Source: Gammaproteobacteria bacterium
Lineage (GTDB): Bacteria > Pseudomonadota > Gammaproteobacteria > Steroidobacterales > Steroidobacteraceae
Assembly (NCBI GenBank): GCA_021323735.1
Contig: JAJPKM010000021.1
Coordinates: 62,001-126,000 of the forward strand
Direction of reading: 5' to 3'
Length of the DNA: 64,000 nt
In this document: positions 1 to 9,700 of the stretch, piece by piece
How positions within the stretch are numbered: the first letter of the stretch is position 1
How the letters are laid out: every line of letters starts with the position of its first letter
Position numbers and translations under genes: made by a program
The notes under the pieces: generated by a model
The model's database searches: none
What the model saw: only the letters and a program-made list of their open reading frames with translations
Told to the model about the DNA's origin: nothing

Positions 1-227
1 TGGAGAGGCACTCGATGAGCAAGGCTACATAACTCATGGAAATTCGTCTGTACGGCGGCGCACGGAGAGCGAGCGAAAAGGGAGCGCCAAATCTATGCGT
101 CATGCAAGCTCGGGGTTTTGGCGCAGGGGCACTCATTCCCGGGCCGAGCACAGCTGCCTAGCCTTAGGGTCGAGGACAATTCACAGCCACGGCAAGCTTT
201 TGGAAGCCCAGCAGTCGATCGCGGCCG

Positions 228-1028
228 CTACACCTGCGCGAGACTGACGGCGGCATAGAGCACCGCCATGCCGACCAATGTCATGAAGGTGGTCAGAGCT
301 CGCGGAAAGGCCCGGTGACTCTCCGGAATCAGATCGCTGGCTCCGATATAGAGAAAAAAACCCGAAAACAGCGCAAGAATTACCCCTAAGGCATCTCCTG
401 GGACCCGGAAGAAAAGCGTCGAGAAGATCCCTAGAGCCGGCGCGATCGCATCGGCCAGCAACCAGCGCAACGCGCGGCGGCGGTTGCTGTCGTTTCTCAG
501 CACGACATTCATGGTGTTGATGCCGTCTGAAAAGTCATGGGTCAGCACCGCGATCGCCACCACCGCTCCCACCGCAACGGATGCCTGGAACGCCAGACCG
601 ATGGCGATGCCGTCCAGGAAACTGTGCAATGACAAGCTGGCGGCGAACAGTGTCGCGCGTGCGTGTGCGACCGACGTCGCTCCCGGCAACCCGGCGGCGA
701 CTTGACTACGAAAGCGCTGTCCATGAGAGAGCATCACGCGATCGAACAACAGATAAACGAGAAAGCCGGCCGCCGCACAGGCGAATATTGATGTGATTCC
801 CAACGTCGCGGACCCGAGGTCCAACGCTTCCGGCAACAGATCGAAGAACGCGACAGCCACCACGGCGCCGGCACTGAAGCCAAGTACCCAGTGCATACGC
901 GCCGCCAGCTTGAGTGTCAGCAACCCGCCGACACAGGTCATGCAAAAGGCCGCGATCGCCAGCGTCAGCAGCAGCATGGCAGGGACCGCTCCCGACTCAT
1001 GAAAGACTTGCCAGAACGTACATGACAC
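228..1028 (-). CDS. ZIP family metal transporter (copy A)
   Basis: A 266-residue inner-membrane protein that would move divalent metal ions (zinc, perhaps iron or manganese) into the cytoplasm. About eight hydrophobic segments are visible. The two metal-site helices of the ZIP family can be read as HSFLDGIAIG near residue 135 and HDFSDGINTMN near residue 165. It is the last gene of a minus-strand run: the end of the upstream ZIP paralogue overlaps its first 32 bases. The start used is a GTG; an in-frame ATG at 977 is an alternative that would remove the overlap. Family assignment is firm; the metal is not determined. The two ZIP genes are diverged paralogues, not a recent duplication. Confidence 0.85.
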   Translation of the reverse strand: MSCTFWQVFHESGAVPAMLLLTLAIAAFCMTCVGGLLTLKLAARMHWVLGFSAGAVVAVAFFDLLPEALDLGSATLGITSIFACAAAGFLVYLLFDRVMLSHGQRFRSQVAAGLPGATSVAHARATLFAASLSLHSFLDGIAIGLAFQASVAVGAVVAIAVLTHDFSDGINTMNVVLRNDSNRRRALRWLLADAIAPALGIFSTLFFRVPGDALGVILALFSGFFLYIGASDLIPESHRAFPRALTTFMTLVGMAVLYAAVSLAQV

Positions 1029-1770
1029 CCGCCCCGCTGAAGGTCATGACAAGCGTCAGGAGCTGCGGATGCTCATGATAGCTTTCGGGGATGAGATCGC
1101 TTGCGCTGAGATAGGCAAAATATCCGCCGAACAGAGCCAGAATGACGCCGAGCGCCTGCGGCGATGCAGCGCCGAAGTCGGTGGCGGCCAAACCCGCCGC
1201 CAGACAGGCCGCACGCAGCATGGTTTCGCGCCGCACGGGGTGAGGCTGTGCAAGGTGAGGTTGTACGGGATGAGGCTGTGTAGGGCTAGGCTGTGCGGGG
1301 TGAGTATGCGAGCCGCCTAGCGCCGAACTCGCGGCGTCCGCGCTGTCGGAAAATTCGTGCACCAGCAATGCCACGCTCACCGCGGCGCTTAAGCCCAGTG
1401 AAACGTGGTGGGCAACGCCGATGGCGGCGCCGTTGAGCAGCGCATGAACGAAACGCTTAGGTGCTGCGGCATGTATGGCCGTCGGGTGTACGGCATTACC
1501 CTGCCACGCCCTCGATCCAAAACGATCGAGGAGCAAGGCGATGACGAATCCTAAGCCCGCCAACGGCAGCAGCCGATCGGCGCCGTGAGTGCCGCCGGAT
1601 CGCATCAAGGCCTGCGGCAGAAAAATGAAAAAAGCGGCGGCGATGACGGTGCCGGCACTGAAGCCGCGTGCCAGATGCCGGCGGTCCCGCACACGCCGCG
1701 CAAAGGCGACACCGGTCAGGTTCGCCAAAAAAGCAGCACAGACGACCGCGGTGAATTGGATGTATTGCAT
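997..1770 (-). CDS. ZIP family metal transporter (copy B) with His/Pro-rich loop
   Basis: A 257-residue ZIP-type inner-membrane metal transporter. The metal-site helices read HALLNGAAIG and HEFSDSADAAS. Between the central helices lies a loop rich in His, Gln and Pro, with about five copies of a QPHPV-like pentapeptide encoded by a 15-bp tandem repeat. Histidine-rich loops are common in ZIP and CDF proteins and are thought to bind or sense metal. It lies 67 bp downstream of a TonB-dependent receptor on the same strand and overlaps copy A, so outer-membrane and inner-membrane metal uptake may be co-transcribed. The start is ATG, without a strong ribosome binding site. Confidence 0.85.
   Translation of the reverse strand: MQYIQFTAVVCAAFLANLTGVAFARRVRDRRHLARGFSAGTVIAAAFFIFLPQALMRSGGTHGADRLLPLAGLGFVIALLLDRFGSRAWQGNAVHPTAIHAAAPKRFVHALLNGAAIGVAHHVSLGLSAAVSVALLVHEFSDSADAASSALGGSHTHPAQPSPTQPHPVQPHLAQPHPVRRETMLRAACLAAGLAATDFGAASPQALGVILALFGGYFAYLSASDLIPESYHEHPQLLTLVMTFSGAGVMYVLASLS
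1237..1311. repeat. Five-unit 15-bp tandem repeat inside a ZIP gene
   Basis: Five consecutive 15-bp units of the form GGGGTGAGGCTGTGC (plus strand) run without spacers and carry scattered substitutions. They encode the His/Pro/Gln pentapeptide loop of ZIP copy B. Units of 15 bp keep the reading frame, so copy number could change without breaking the gene. Confidence 0.8.
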
Positions 1771-1806
1771 TCACTAAATCCATGGAATCCGCGAGCGGCG
1801 AGTGCG

Positions 1807-1831
1807 CGCTGCGGCTCCCGCTGCCGCAGCG
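1807..1831 (-). terminator. Hairpin after the TonB receptor gene
   Basis: A perfect 9-bp inverted repeat (CGCTGCGGC and GCCGCAGCG) with a 7-nt loop begins 7 bp beyond the stop codon of the receptor gene. There is no T-run, so it may be a weak terminator, an mRNA-stabilising stem, or a partial attenuator before the ZIP genes. Confidence 0.4.
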
Positions 1832-1837
1832 ACACCC

Positions 1838-4084
1838 CTATATGGACTTCGAAAGCCCGAAGAACAGCCCGCGCCGCGGCCCGAATTGCGGCGCACCCAC
1901 GCCGACTCCGGTGCCGTCGCGGATCTCATAGATTTTATCGAATACGTTGATCACGTCGAATCGGGCCGTGAGGGTCCCGGCATCTCCCAGGTGGAAAATG
2001 TGGTTAACACCCAGATTGACCTGGGTGTAATACGGCAGATGGTCGCCGTTCGGGATCACCATGCCACTCGGCAACGTGGGGCTGGCGCGTAGGCCGGAAC
2101 CCAGCAGCAAATCGGCACTGAAGCGCGTGTGATCCCATAAATACGACACTCCGCCCGAGGCCGTAAACTGTTGCTCGTGGTCCAGATGAATGTAGTGCGT
2201 GGCAATATACGCCAAATCGTCGGGGCTGAAATTGAATTGCGCCGAATCGATGGCCTTGCCGTGCGCATATTGCCAGGACAGGTTCAGATAGGCCGAGAGG
2301 TTCTGCGCCGTGAAGCCATTGGTCAATTCCACGCCGTATTGCTTGCCATAGGTGTAGTTGAAGGGCGTCAGAATGATCGGTGCGCCGAACTGTCCCTCGT
2401 CGATCAAGTTGTGCGACTGCTTGTAGTAACTGTCGAGCCCCACCGTGTATTGATTGCCGACCTTTTGCTGGACACCGATGTCGAAGTAGTTGGCCTGCTC
2501 CGGCAGCGGCGAGTCCGCCTGGGTTATCGCCGGCCCGGCAGTCGTATTGACGAACTTTCCGACGGTTTCGTTGCCGACCAGTTCAAAGGGCGGCGGCGAC
2601 AGATACCGCGAGTAGCCCGCGTGCACGGTGGTGTCGTCGAGCGCCTGCCAGACCACATTGAGGCGCGGACTGATCTGGTGCGCCGAGGTGAACGCCGTGA
2701 ACTTGTCGAATCGCAACCCATAATTCACGGTCACGCTGGGAATGAGCTTCCATTCGTCTTGGACGTAGGTGCTTTCGATCCATTCGGTCTTCGAGCCGTT
2801 GTCGACGACGTTCTCCGGAATATCGTTGATCTGATTGCCGGCATTATCCAATGCAATCACGCCTGAGGTGGTCAGGCTCTTGGAATGGTCGCTCTGCAGG
2901 AAGACACCCGCGCGCAGCGTGTGAGCATCGTTCAAGCGGTAGGCAGCATCCGATTGCAACGCGTACGCCACGTTCTGCTTGTACGCATTCTGCGCGATGC
3001 CGTTGAACAAGACATCCCCCAGCGGGTCCGGCACGAAATTGAGGCTGGAGTAGCGTGCGGTCAACGAGGTTTGCACGTCCAACGCCCCTTGGGAATGCTG
3101 CCAGCTCAAGATGGCGAAGTGATTGAGTTCGCGCTGAGTCTCCTGGAGACCGTCGCTGTTGAAGGTGGTCTGACCGTTGACGGTGAGGGGCGTACCGTCG
3201 GCATTGGCGATGCCCGGCACCTGGCCCGCGCGATTGGGAATTTGAAAGTTGCCCACCGAACTCGACAGCACGGCGCTCAGACGATTGCTTTCATCGAGAA
3301 TGTACTCGAAGTAGCCGAAGCCGTGATACTGCGTGGTTTGATCATGGTCCGGGTTCGACCGGCCGTCGGGGGACTCGATGCCCAGATCGTTGCGCAGGAA
3401 GTCCACCGACACGAAATAGTTGAGGCGGCCGTCGGTGCCGCCGTAGTTGAAGCTGGGCTCGACCGTTCCGTGGCTACCGCCATACAGCGAGACGGAGCCG
3501 CCCGGATCGATCACGCCGCTCTTGGTCTTCAGGTCGATGATGCCGGCGGTGCGCAGTCCGTACTCGGCCGGCAGCGCGCCCGTGATGAGCGTCAGGGAGG
3601 AAATCAACCGCGGGTCCAGCGATTGACCGAACACGCTGATGCCCTCCGGCAGCACGATGCCGTTCAAGCGGTACTGCAGTCCGTTGTGCTCGCCGCGCAC
3701 ATGGAATTGCCCGAAGGAATCCTGCGCGACATCGGGCGCCTGCAGGATCACCTGGTTGAGCAATTGATTGTCTCCGCCGGGCTGGGCGGCGATGGCCTCT
3801 TCGTTGATGGTATAGGTCGAGGCCCCGGTCTGCGTCTGGATGCCGTTGCGGGCCTCGTTCAGGTGCTGTGCGATGACGACGATCTCATCGAGCTTTGGGG
3901 TAGAGCTCCCAGTGCCCGCGCTTGCGTCGCTGTCCGGAGCAGCTGCGCTGTCTGTCGCGTAGGCTCCGCTGTCCGGAGCAGTTACGCTATCCGCCGCGTA
4001 GGCTTCGGCGGGGACGTTTGATAGATACACGGAAAAAATCATCGCGAGCGCCGTACGCGTCGCGCTACGAACAGAATAAAACAT
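1838..4084 (-). CDS. TonB-dependent outer-membrane receptor (probable metal or metal-chelate uptake)
   Basis: A 748-residue outer-membrane receptor. It has a signal peptide, a short Ala/Asp/Ser-rich spacer, a TonB-box-like segment (LDEIVVIAQ), a plug domain (about residues 80-190, with the typical QFHVRGEHN and VLPEGI stretches) and a long beta-barrel ending in an aromatic-rich strand. The ATG at 4084 was chosen over a TTG 21 bp upstream because GAGGAG lies 10 bp before it and a normal signal peptide follows. The spacer contains two imperfect copies of a roughly 45-bp unit (about 3920-4010). Upstream is a DUF2946-like gene and downstream are two ZIP transporters, all on the same strand, which suggests metal import. 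The substrate is inferred from context only. Confidence 0.85.
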   Translation of the reverse strand: MFYSVRSATRTALAMIFSVYLSNVPAEAYAADSVTAPDSGAYATDSAAAPDSDASAGTGSSTPKLDEIVVIAQHLNEARNGIQTQTGASTYTINEEAIAAQPGGDNQLLNQVILQAPDVAQDSFGQFHVRGEHNGLQYRLNGIVLPEGISVFGQSLDPRLISSLTLITGALPAEYGLRTAGIIDLKTKSGVIDPGGSVSLYGGSHGTVEPSFNYGGTDGRLNYFVSVDFLRNDLGIESPDGRSNPDHDQTTQYHGFGYFEYILDESNRLSAVLSSSVGNFQIPNRAGQVPGIANADGTPLTVNGQTTFNSDGLQETQRELNHFAILSWQHSQGALDVQTSLTARYSSLNFVPDPLGDVLFNGIAQNAYKQNVAYALQSDAAYRLNDAHTLRAGVFLQSDHSKSLTTSGVIALDNAGNQINDIPENVVDNGSKTEWIESTYVQDEWKLIPSVTVNYGLRFDKFTAFTSAHQISPRLNVVWQALDDTTVHAGYSRYLSPPPFELVGNETVGKFVNTTAGPAITQADSPLPEQANYFDIGVQQKVGNQYTVGLDSYYKQSHNLIDEGQFGAPIILTPFNYTYGKQYGVELTNGFTAQNLSAYLNLSWQYAHGKAIDSAQFNFSPDDLAYIATHYIHLDHEQQFTASGGVSYLWDHTRFSADLLLGSGLRASPTLPSGMVIPNGDHLPYYTQVNLGVNHIFHLGDAGTLTARFDVINVFDKIYEIRDGTGVGVGAPQFGPRRGLFFGLSKSI
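3920..4010. repeat. Imperfect tandem repeat in the receptor N-terminus
   Basis: Two diverged copies of a roughly 45-bp unit, each containing GCTGTCCGGAGCAG and a following CGCGTAGGCT, encode an Ala/Asp/Ser/Pro linker between the signal peptide and the TonB box. Confidence 0.6.
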
Positions 4085-4146
4085 GAATCGAGTACTCCTC
4101 GTCAAACAGGCGGACCGCTACTGCGGCTTCAAAACTCCAAACAGAG

Positions 4147-4467
4147 TCAGCCTGTGACGGGAGGTGCTCGAGACCGGAACGCGAGGTAGGTACGGCGATC
4201 GAGAAGTGAAGCCGGCGGCGACGGCGGTGCCGCGCTCTGGCTGTGCTGCAGGGTAAATGGTGCCGCCGTCGGCGTACCACCCGGCGCCAGGGATGGCGCA
4301 AAATTCAGGCAGTCGCTGCAGAAGTCATGGCTCTTCAGCCCCTGCTCATATGTCCCCGTCGGCTGGTGGGTGTACGCATGCGCCAACGCGCCCCACTGAG
4401 CAATGAACAACGCCAGCCCGGCAATGACGGCGATGCGAAATTCAACGCGATGGGACGATGTGAACAA
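4147..4467 (-). CDS. DUF2946-like small secreted or membrane protein
   Basis: A 106-residue protein with one N-terminal hydrophobic segment (IAVIAGLALFIAQWGALAHA) and then a segment HDFCSDCLNFAPSL. A Cys-x-x-Cys pair after an N-terminal helix, and a C-terminus ending near RAPPV, resemble DUF2946 proteins that are often encoded next to TonB receptors for metals. The start appears to be TTG. It is 62 bp upstream of the receptor and probably in the same transcript. Function is unknown; a periplasmic metal-binding or accessory role is a guess from context. Confidence 0.6.
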   Translation of the reverse strand: MFTSSHRVEFRIAVIAGLALFIAQWGALAHAYTHQPTGTYEQGLKSHDFCSDCLNFAPSLAPGGTPTAAPFTLQHSQSAAPPSPPASLLDRRTYLAFRSRAPPVTG

Positions 4468-4546
4468 TGTCGGCCTACGAGTCAGGATTTAAGATGCTAA
4501 CACCCTCTGCTCAAACAGTGAACTCCCAGCAGTGAACTCCTGGCGG

Positions 4547-6757
4547 CTAGTGCGCCGCATCCAGTTCACTGCTCCCATACAACGCGGAATCCTTCGGGAT
4601 CGGTTCGCCCCAGATATAGTGGCTGAACCAATCCAGATTGGCTTGCAGCAGCGCCAGAGCCGATTTGGGCTTGTCGATGCCATGTCCAAAGCCGGTGTAC
4701 AGAATCAGGCGTGCATCGACGTGCTGATCGAGCAGTCCCCGGTAGAGTTCAAAGGCGTCGGGCACGGGAACGCGCCGGTCCGCGCTGCCATGTTGGATCA
4801 GCGTGGGCGTTTTTGCCTGGCGGATAGTCGTGATCGGCGAGGTCTTGGCGTAGATCTGCGGGTCGTCCCACGGCGTCGCACCCAAGTACTGCGGCGTAAA
4901 AGGCGTGATATCGGTGCCGACGTAGTACGTGGCCCAGTCGCTGATGCCGGCGCCGACTGAGATGGCCTTGAAGCGATCGGTATGCGTGGTCAAGAATGCC
5001 GAGATGTATCCGCCCTGCGACCAGCCCATGGCCGCCAGCCGATTAGGATCCACGATGCCCTTGGCGATCAGCGCATCGACGCCGCTCATCACATCCCACA
5101 TATCGCCCACGCCGAGATTGCGCACATTGAGCGCGCGGAATTTAGCGCCGTAGCCGGCGCTGCCGCGATAATTCGGCTCGAGCACCAAGGCGCCTTTCGC
5201 GAGGAAAGCTTGGACGGGATAGGCGTAGTCGTTGGGCAGATACCGAGGTTGGGAAACGCCGGTCGGTCCGCCGTGGATCTTGACCAACAAGGGATATTTA
5301 CGCTTCGGGTCATAGCCATCGGGCTTGTGCAGCACACCCTCGATGAGGGTGCCGTCCTTACTCTTCCATGACACCACTTCCACACTGCCGAGCTTCCAAC
5401 CCCGCACCTGGGCGGTGAGGTCGGTGAGCTTCTTGGGTGCAAATACTTCCGTCCCCGAGACGTAGAGTTCGGTCAAATGCGTGGCATCGTCCGCAGTGAA
5501 GGCCATGTGCGTGCCGTCGGGTGTCACCGAGGCTTCATCGATGATCAGTGCATCCTGCGTGGACAGCGGCCGCACCTGCCCTGCCGCAGTCTCCAACCGA
5601 AAGAGCCGCGCCGTCATTCTCTGCGTGGCACCGAGGTACAGCCCGCCGGGCACCCAGTCAATCGGTCGCGGGTCTTCATCGAAATCTTTGGTCAGGTCGC
5701 GCACATCCGCCGGAGCGCTCGCCGGCCGCGCCAGGACCGCAGCGACATCCACCAGCCCGATGTGGGTGTTGGCGTAGAAAAATTTCTGCTGCCCGAGACT
5801 GGTGGCGAATGCGAGTTGCTTGCCATCCGGGGAGAACATCGGTGAGCTGTCCGGGCCGGACAGCGCCACGACCTTGGAAACCTTGGGTGCGCGGGAGTCC
5901 GCAGCTGCGCCCCTCGAGCCGGGCAAGTCCATCAGATAGATGTGTTCGTCCTGCAAAAACGCCAGCAACGGCGTGCGCGCGGCGCTGAAGGCAACCCGAG
6001 TCCCGTCCGCGGAGATGGCAAAGGAATTGATGGTAAGGGTGTTGTCGAACGTCAACTGTTTGGCAACTTGCGGCGCCGTTGCCTTGAGGGCCGCGGCCGC
6101 ATCCACCCACCACAATTGATTCTGCTCGTAGTCTTTTTCGATCACATCGTAGGCGCTGTACCGCTCCTTGCGTGCAGTGCTTGCCTTGCTGGGCGGCTCG
6201 GCCGCGGTAAACAAGATCGACTTTCCGTCCTTGGTCCAATGGAAATTATCGACATTGGTCTCCGACTTGGTCAGCGGCCATGCCTCTCCCCCATCCGGCG
6301 GAATGATCCAAATCTGTTTCGCCGCCGGCTTTCCCGCGCCCGCTGCGCCTGTGGTATCGGCTTTGTCCGCGTCCTTGCCGGCTCCCTTCTCCACCGCCGC
6401 AAACGGCTCCACGACATAGGCCTCACGCTCGGTCACGAAGGCCAGCCAACGGCCGTCCGGCGACCATTGCGCCGCTCCGACCGACTTCTGTCCGCGGGTG
6501 AGCTGAACGGCTTCGCCGCCGGCCACATTGATCCGCCACAGCTGCCAGACGAACTCGTTCTCCTTCCAATGGGTTTCCCGCTGTAGATAAGCCACCGCTC
6601 GGCCGTCGGGTGAAATCGCCGGCGCACGGATGCTGGCCCGGCTCAAGGATTCCGCGAGCGTCGCCGGGTGTGCCGCTTCGGCTCGGACACCTAAGGGAAC
6701 GGTGCTCAAAAAGACCAGCGCCGCACAGCATCGATACCCGAAAGATTTGCGCATCAT
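4547..6757 (-). CDS. S9 family prolyl-oligopeptidase-type peptidase (acylaminoacyl/dipeptidyl peptidase-like)
   Basis: A 736-residue serine peptidase with an N-terminal signal peptide. A TolB/WD40-like beta-propeller covers about residues 30-440 and an alpha/beta-hydrolase domain covers about 460-720. The nucleophile elbow is GWSQGG near residue 577. The acid lies in HGSADRRVP near 660 and the histidine in GFGHG near 691, with an HGGPTG oxyanion stretch. The family removes N-terminal dipeptides or acylated residues from short peptides. Its ATG follows directly on the stop codon of the upstream tricorn gene (TAA-ATGATG), so the two are co-translated. The pair likely completes breakdown of imported peptides in the periplasm. 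Confidence 0.9.
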   Translation of the reverse strand: MMRKSFGYRCCAALVFLSTVPLGVRAEAAHPATLAESLSRASIRAPAISPDGRAVAYLQRETHWKENEFVWQLWRINVAGGEAVQLTRGQKSVGAAQWSPDGRWLAFVTEREAYVVEPFAAVEKGAGKDADKADTTGAAGAGKPAAKQIWIIPPDGGEAWPLTKSETNVDNFHWTKDGKSILFTAAEPPSKASTARKERYSAYDVIEKDYEQNQLWWVDAAAALKATAPQVAKQLTFDNTLTINSFAISADGTRVAFSAARTPLLAFLQDEHIYLMDLPGSRGAAADSRAPKVSKVVALSGPDSSPMFSPDGKQLAFATSLGQQKFFYANTHIGLVDVAAVLARPASAPADVRDLTKDFDEDPRPIDWVPGGLYLGATQRMTARLFRLETAAGQVRPLSTQDALIIDEASVTPDGTHMAFTADDATHLTELYVSGTEVFAPKKLTDLTAQVRGWKLGSVEVVSWKSKDGTLIEGVLHKPDGYDPKRKYPLLVKIHGGPTGVSQPRYLPNDYAYPVQAFLAKGALVLEPNYRGSAGYGAKFRALNVRNLGVGDMWDVMSGVDALIAKGIVDPNRLAAMGWSQGGYISAFLTTHTDRFKAISVGAGISDWATYYVGTDITPFTPQYLGATPWDDPQIYAKTSPITTIRQAKTPTLIQHGSADRRVPVPDAFELYRGLLDQHVDARLILYTGFGHGIDKPKSALALLQANLDWFSHYIWGEPIPKDSALYGSSELDAAH

Positions 6758-9700
6758 TTAATTACCCACGTGCTTAGGCATCGGCGGCGCCGATTTCAGC
6801 GGAATTTGCGGGGCGCTCTTCAGCTGGCCCAGCACCTCGTCAATGGCGGCATCCAATTGCACATCATGGCCTGCGTTCACTGCCATCGGGTCCAGGGGAA
6901 TGTCCATGTCCGGTGCCACGCCCTCGTTCTCCACACGCCATTCACCCTCGGGTGTGAACACCCGGAAGAAGGGAACCGTCAGGAAGCCGCCATCGATCAA
7001 GCTGGGATTGACGGAAATTCCGATCAAACCGCCCCAAGTGCGGGTGCCGATGAGTTTTCCCAGCCCCAGGCGCTTGAACCCGTACGGCAGATAGTCGCCG
7101 CCCGAACCGGCATCCTGATCGATGAGCATGACCTTGGGCCCGTAGATCGCCGCCGCCGGCGTGTTGAATACCAAGGCGTCGCGGTCCTTCCAGCCGGAGA
7201 GGTACTTGCGGTTCAGGACTTCCAGCACATAGTTGGCAGCCTGGCCGCCACTGTTGCGGCGGTCATCCACGATCAGGCCCGGTTTGTCGACCTGCGCGAA
7301 GAACATGCGGTTGAAAAAGGTGTAGCCATCGCCGGCTGTGTCCGGCAGGTATACGTAGGCGACCTTGCCGCCGCTTTTGCGCTCCACGTAGTCCCGGTTT
7401 CCCTCCACCCAATTCCACTGGCGCAGTGCCGCCTCGTTGGGAATGGGTATCACGATTGCGGTGTGCGCCTTCGGCGCGCCGTCACGGCTCACGGTGAGCG
7501 ATACCTGTTTGCCGGCGGTGCCCTCCAGCAGCGAGAAGATATTCACCGAGCCGTCCAAGGGATGGCCGTTGATGGCCAGAATCGTATCGCCCTCGGCCAC
7601 GTCCACCCCGGCGGCGGCGAGCGGCGCCACCAGAAAGGGATTCCATCGATCGCCGTGGTAAATTTTTTCGATGCGGTAAAGCTTGTTCTCGACCTTGAAG
7701 TCGGCGCCGAGCAAACCGACTCCCACGCCGCTTCCCGCGTATACGTCGCCGCCGCCGGTGCGGTTATGCCCCACCTGCATTTCCCCGATCATCTCGACCA
7801 GCAGTTCATTCAGGTCTTCGCGGGTCTGGACGAATTGAAGCAGAGGTTCGTAGCGTGCCCGGATCGCGGCCCAGGGCAGCCCGTGCATATTAGGATCGTA
7901 GAAGTACTGCTGCTCCATGCGCCAGGTCTCATCGAAAATCTGGTGCCACTCCTGGCGCGCATCGACCAGCATCTTCATGCCGCTCACGTCCACGGGTTTC
8001 GACTCGAGTTTCTCATTCGCGTCGGCGACCTCCAACTTGCCCTCGCCCATGGTGAGCAGCAATTTCTTCCCGTCGGCACTGGCCGAAAAATCCGCCAGAT
8101 GCGATTTCACCAATTTCTCTTCACGATCGTCGAAATTGAAGCGATAAAGATCGGAGGATGGATTTCCGTTCGGACTCGGCGCTTCAGCGGTAGATCCCGG
8201 CTGGCGCCTGGCGAGGTAGAAAAGGGCGCCGTCGGCGCCGACGGCCAGGCGATCATAGTTGCGCTCCGGGACCGGGATGGGCACGAAGCGTTGCGCCAAG
8301 GTGGCGACATCGACGCGCGTGGCCTTGATCGGTTTGTCGGCTTTGTCATCGGCATCGGGCTTTTTGGATTTGGCGGATTTGTCGTCCTGGTCGGAATTGG
8401 CGGATTTATCCGCTTTGTCGGCGTCCTTGGCCTTGCCCTTGGCATCCTCATCACCGCTCTTGGGCGGCAATGGCGAGCGCCCTTCGGCGGAAAGTACTGC
8501 CGCATAAATGGCCGTGCGCAGCGGACGCTCTTGCGTCGACATGTCCAGGGTCACACGGGTGGGACCTGCATTGATCGATGCGGTGAAGTACAGCAAGTCG
8601 CTGCCCCCGAATACCGGCATATCGGTTTGCACGAAGGAATCGGCGAGATCGAAACTCTTGGCGGCGGCAAAGCTGCGCAGCCGCACACGGGTAAAATAAT
8701 TCTCGCCCACCACCGTATAGGCCATCCATTGACCATCGGGTGAAAAAGTCACCTGGAACTCGAGTCGACGCGGACTGGTATCGATCAGAGTCACCGCGTC
8801 GGTAGCCAGGTCGATGGCATACAGCCGCAGATGATTGTCTTGAAAGGCCATCCGACGGCCATCCGGCGACCAGGCGAGCAAGGTGAAATAGCCCATGTCT
8901 CCCAGCGCATGCCGCACCGGTTTCTCGAGCCCAATGGCATCGCGTACCAGGAGAGCCTGGCTACCACCCTCGTCGCTTAAGTAAGCAACACGTTGGCCGT
9001 CCTTGCTCCATACGGCATCGGATTCGCGCACGCCCGAGGTGGCGGTCAAGTTGCGCACCGACCCATCCTTGACAGGGACGCTGAAAACATCGCCGCGTGC
9101 CGTGATGAGTACGCGCTTGCCGGTGGGCGAGAGCTGCGCAGAGGTTATGTTCTTGGATGCGTCCTTCCACTGCGGACGCGCCTGGATGGATTGAATCTCC
9201 AGATGGATGGGTATGGCCTGAATTCGGCCGCTGGCCACATCGAGGGACTTCAACTGCCCACCCGCCTCGTACACGATGGTGTGATCGTAGGCGGCGGCGC
9301 TGCGCACATCCCATTGCGTTTCATGCGTAAGCTGGCGCAGCGTGTGCGCGCCGGCATCGTAGAGATAGAGATTGGCCGCGCCTTCGTTACGGTCGGAAAT
9401 GAACGCCACATCCGCGCCGATCCACATCGGATCGCTGTCGGAGGCGTTCACATGCGGTATTTTCTCCAATCGGTTGTCGGCAGGATCGATGATCCAAATC
9501 GGCGGCGTGTCGCCGCCGCGATGCTGGCGCCAGCCGCTGACCCCGGCATAGGCCATGATGTAGGGGCGATAGGCCAGTCGCTTGCCGTCGGCGGACCAAG
9601 CGCCTTCCACCGCGACCGCTTTCATGACCTTCTTCTCGTAACCGCCGGTGAGCGGCACCTCGTACAGCTGTCCGCTGCGGCTGTTGGCGACTTCTCGGTT

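Noticed and set aside
2885-4021. Plus-strand open frame opposite the first TonB receptor
   Set aside because: Same reasoning: composition and lack of motifs mark it as an antisense shadow of the receptor.
4516-4540. Two copies of CAGTGAACTCC, 14 bp apart
   Set aside because: The repeat is real but lies just past the S9 gene end with no hairpin or T-run. Nothing ties it to function, so it was not listed as a feature.
6770-8743. Long plus-strand open frame opposite the tricorn gene
   Set aside because: It is antisense to a well-supported protease, has no ribosome binding site, and its translation is His/Arg-rich with no recognisable domain. Long open antisense frames are common in GC-rich genes.
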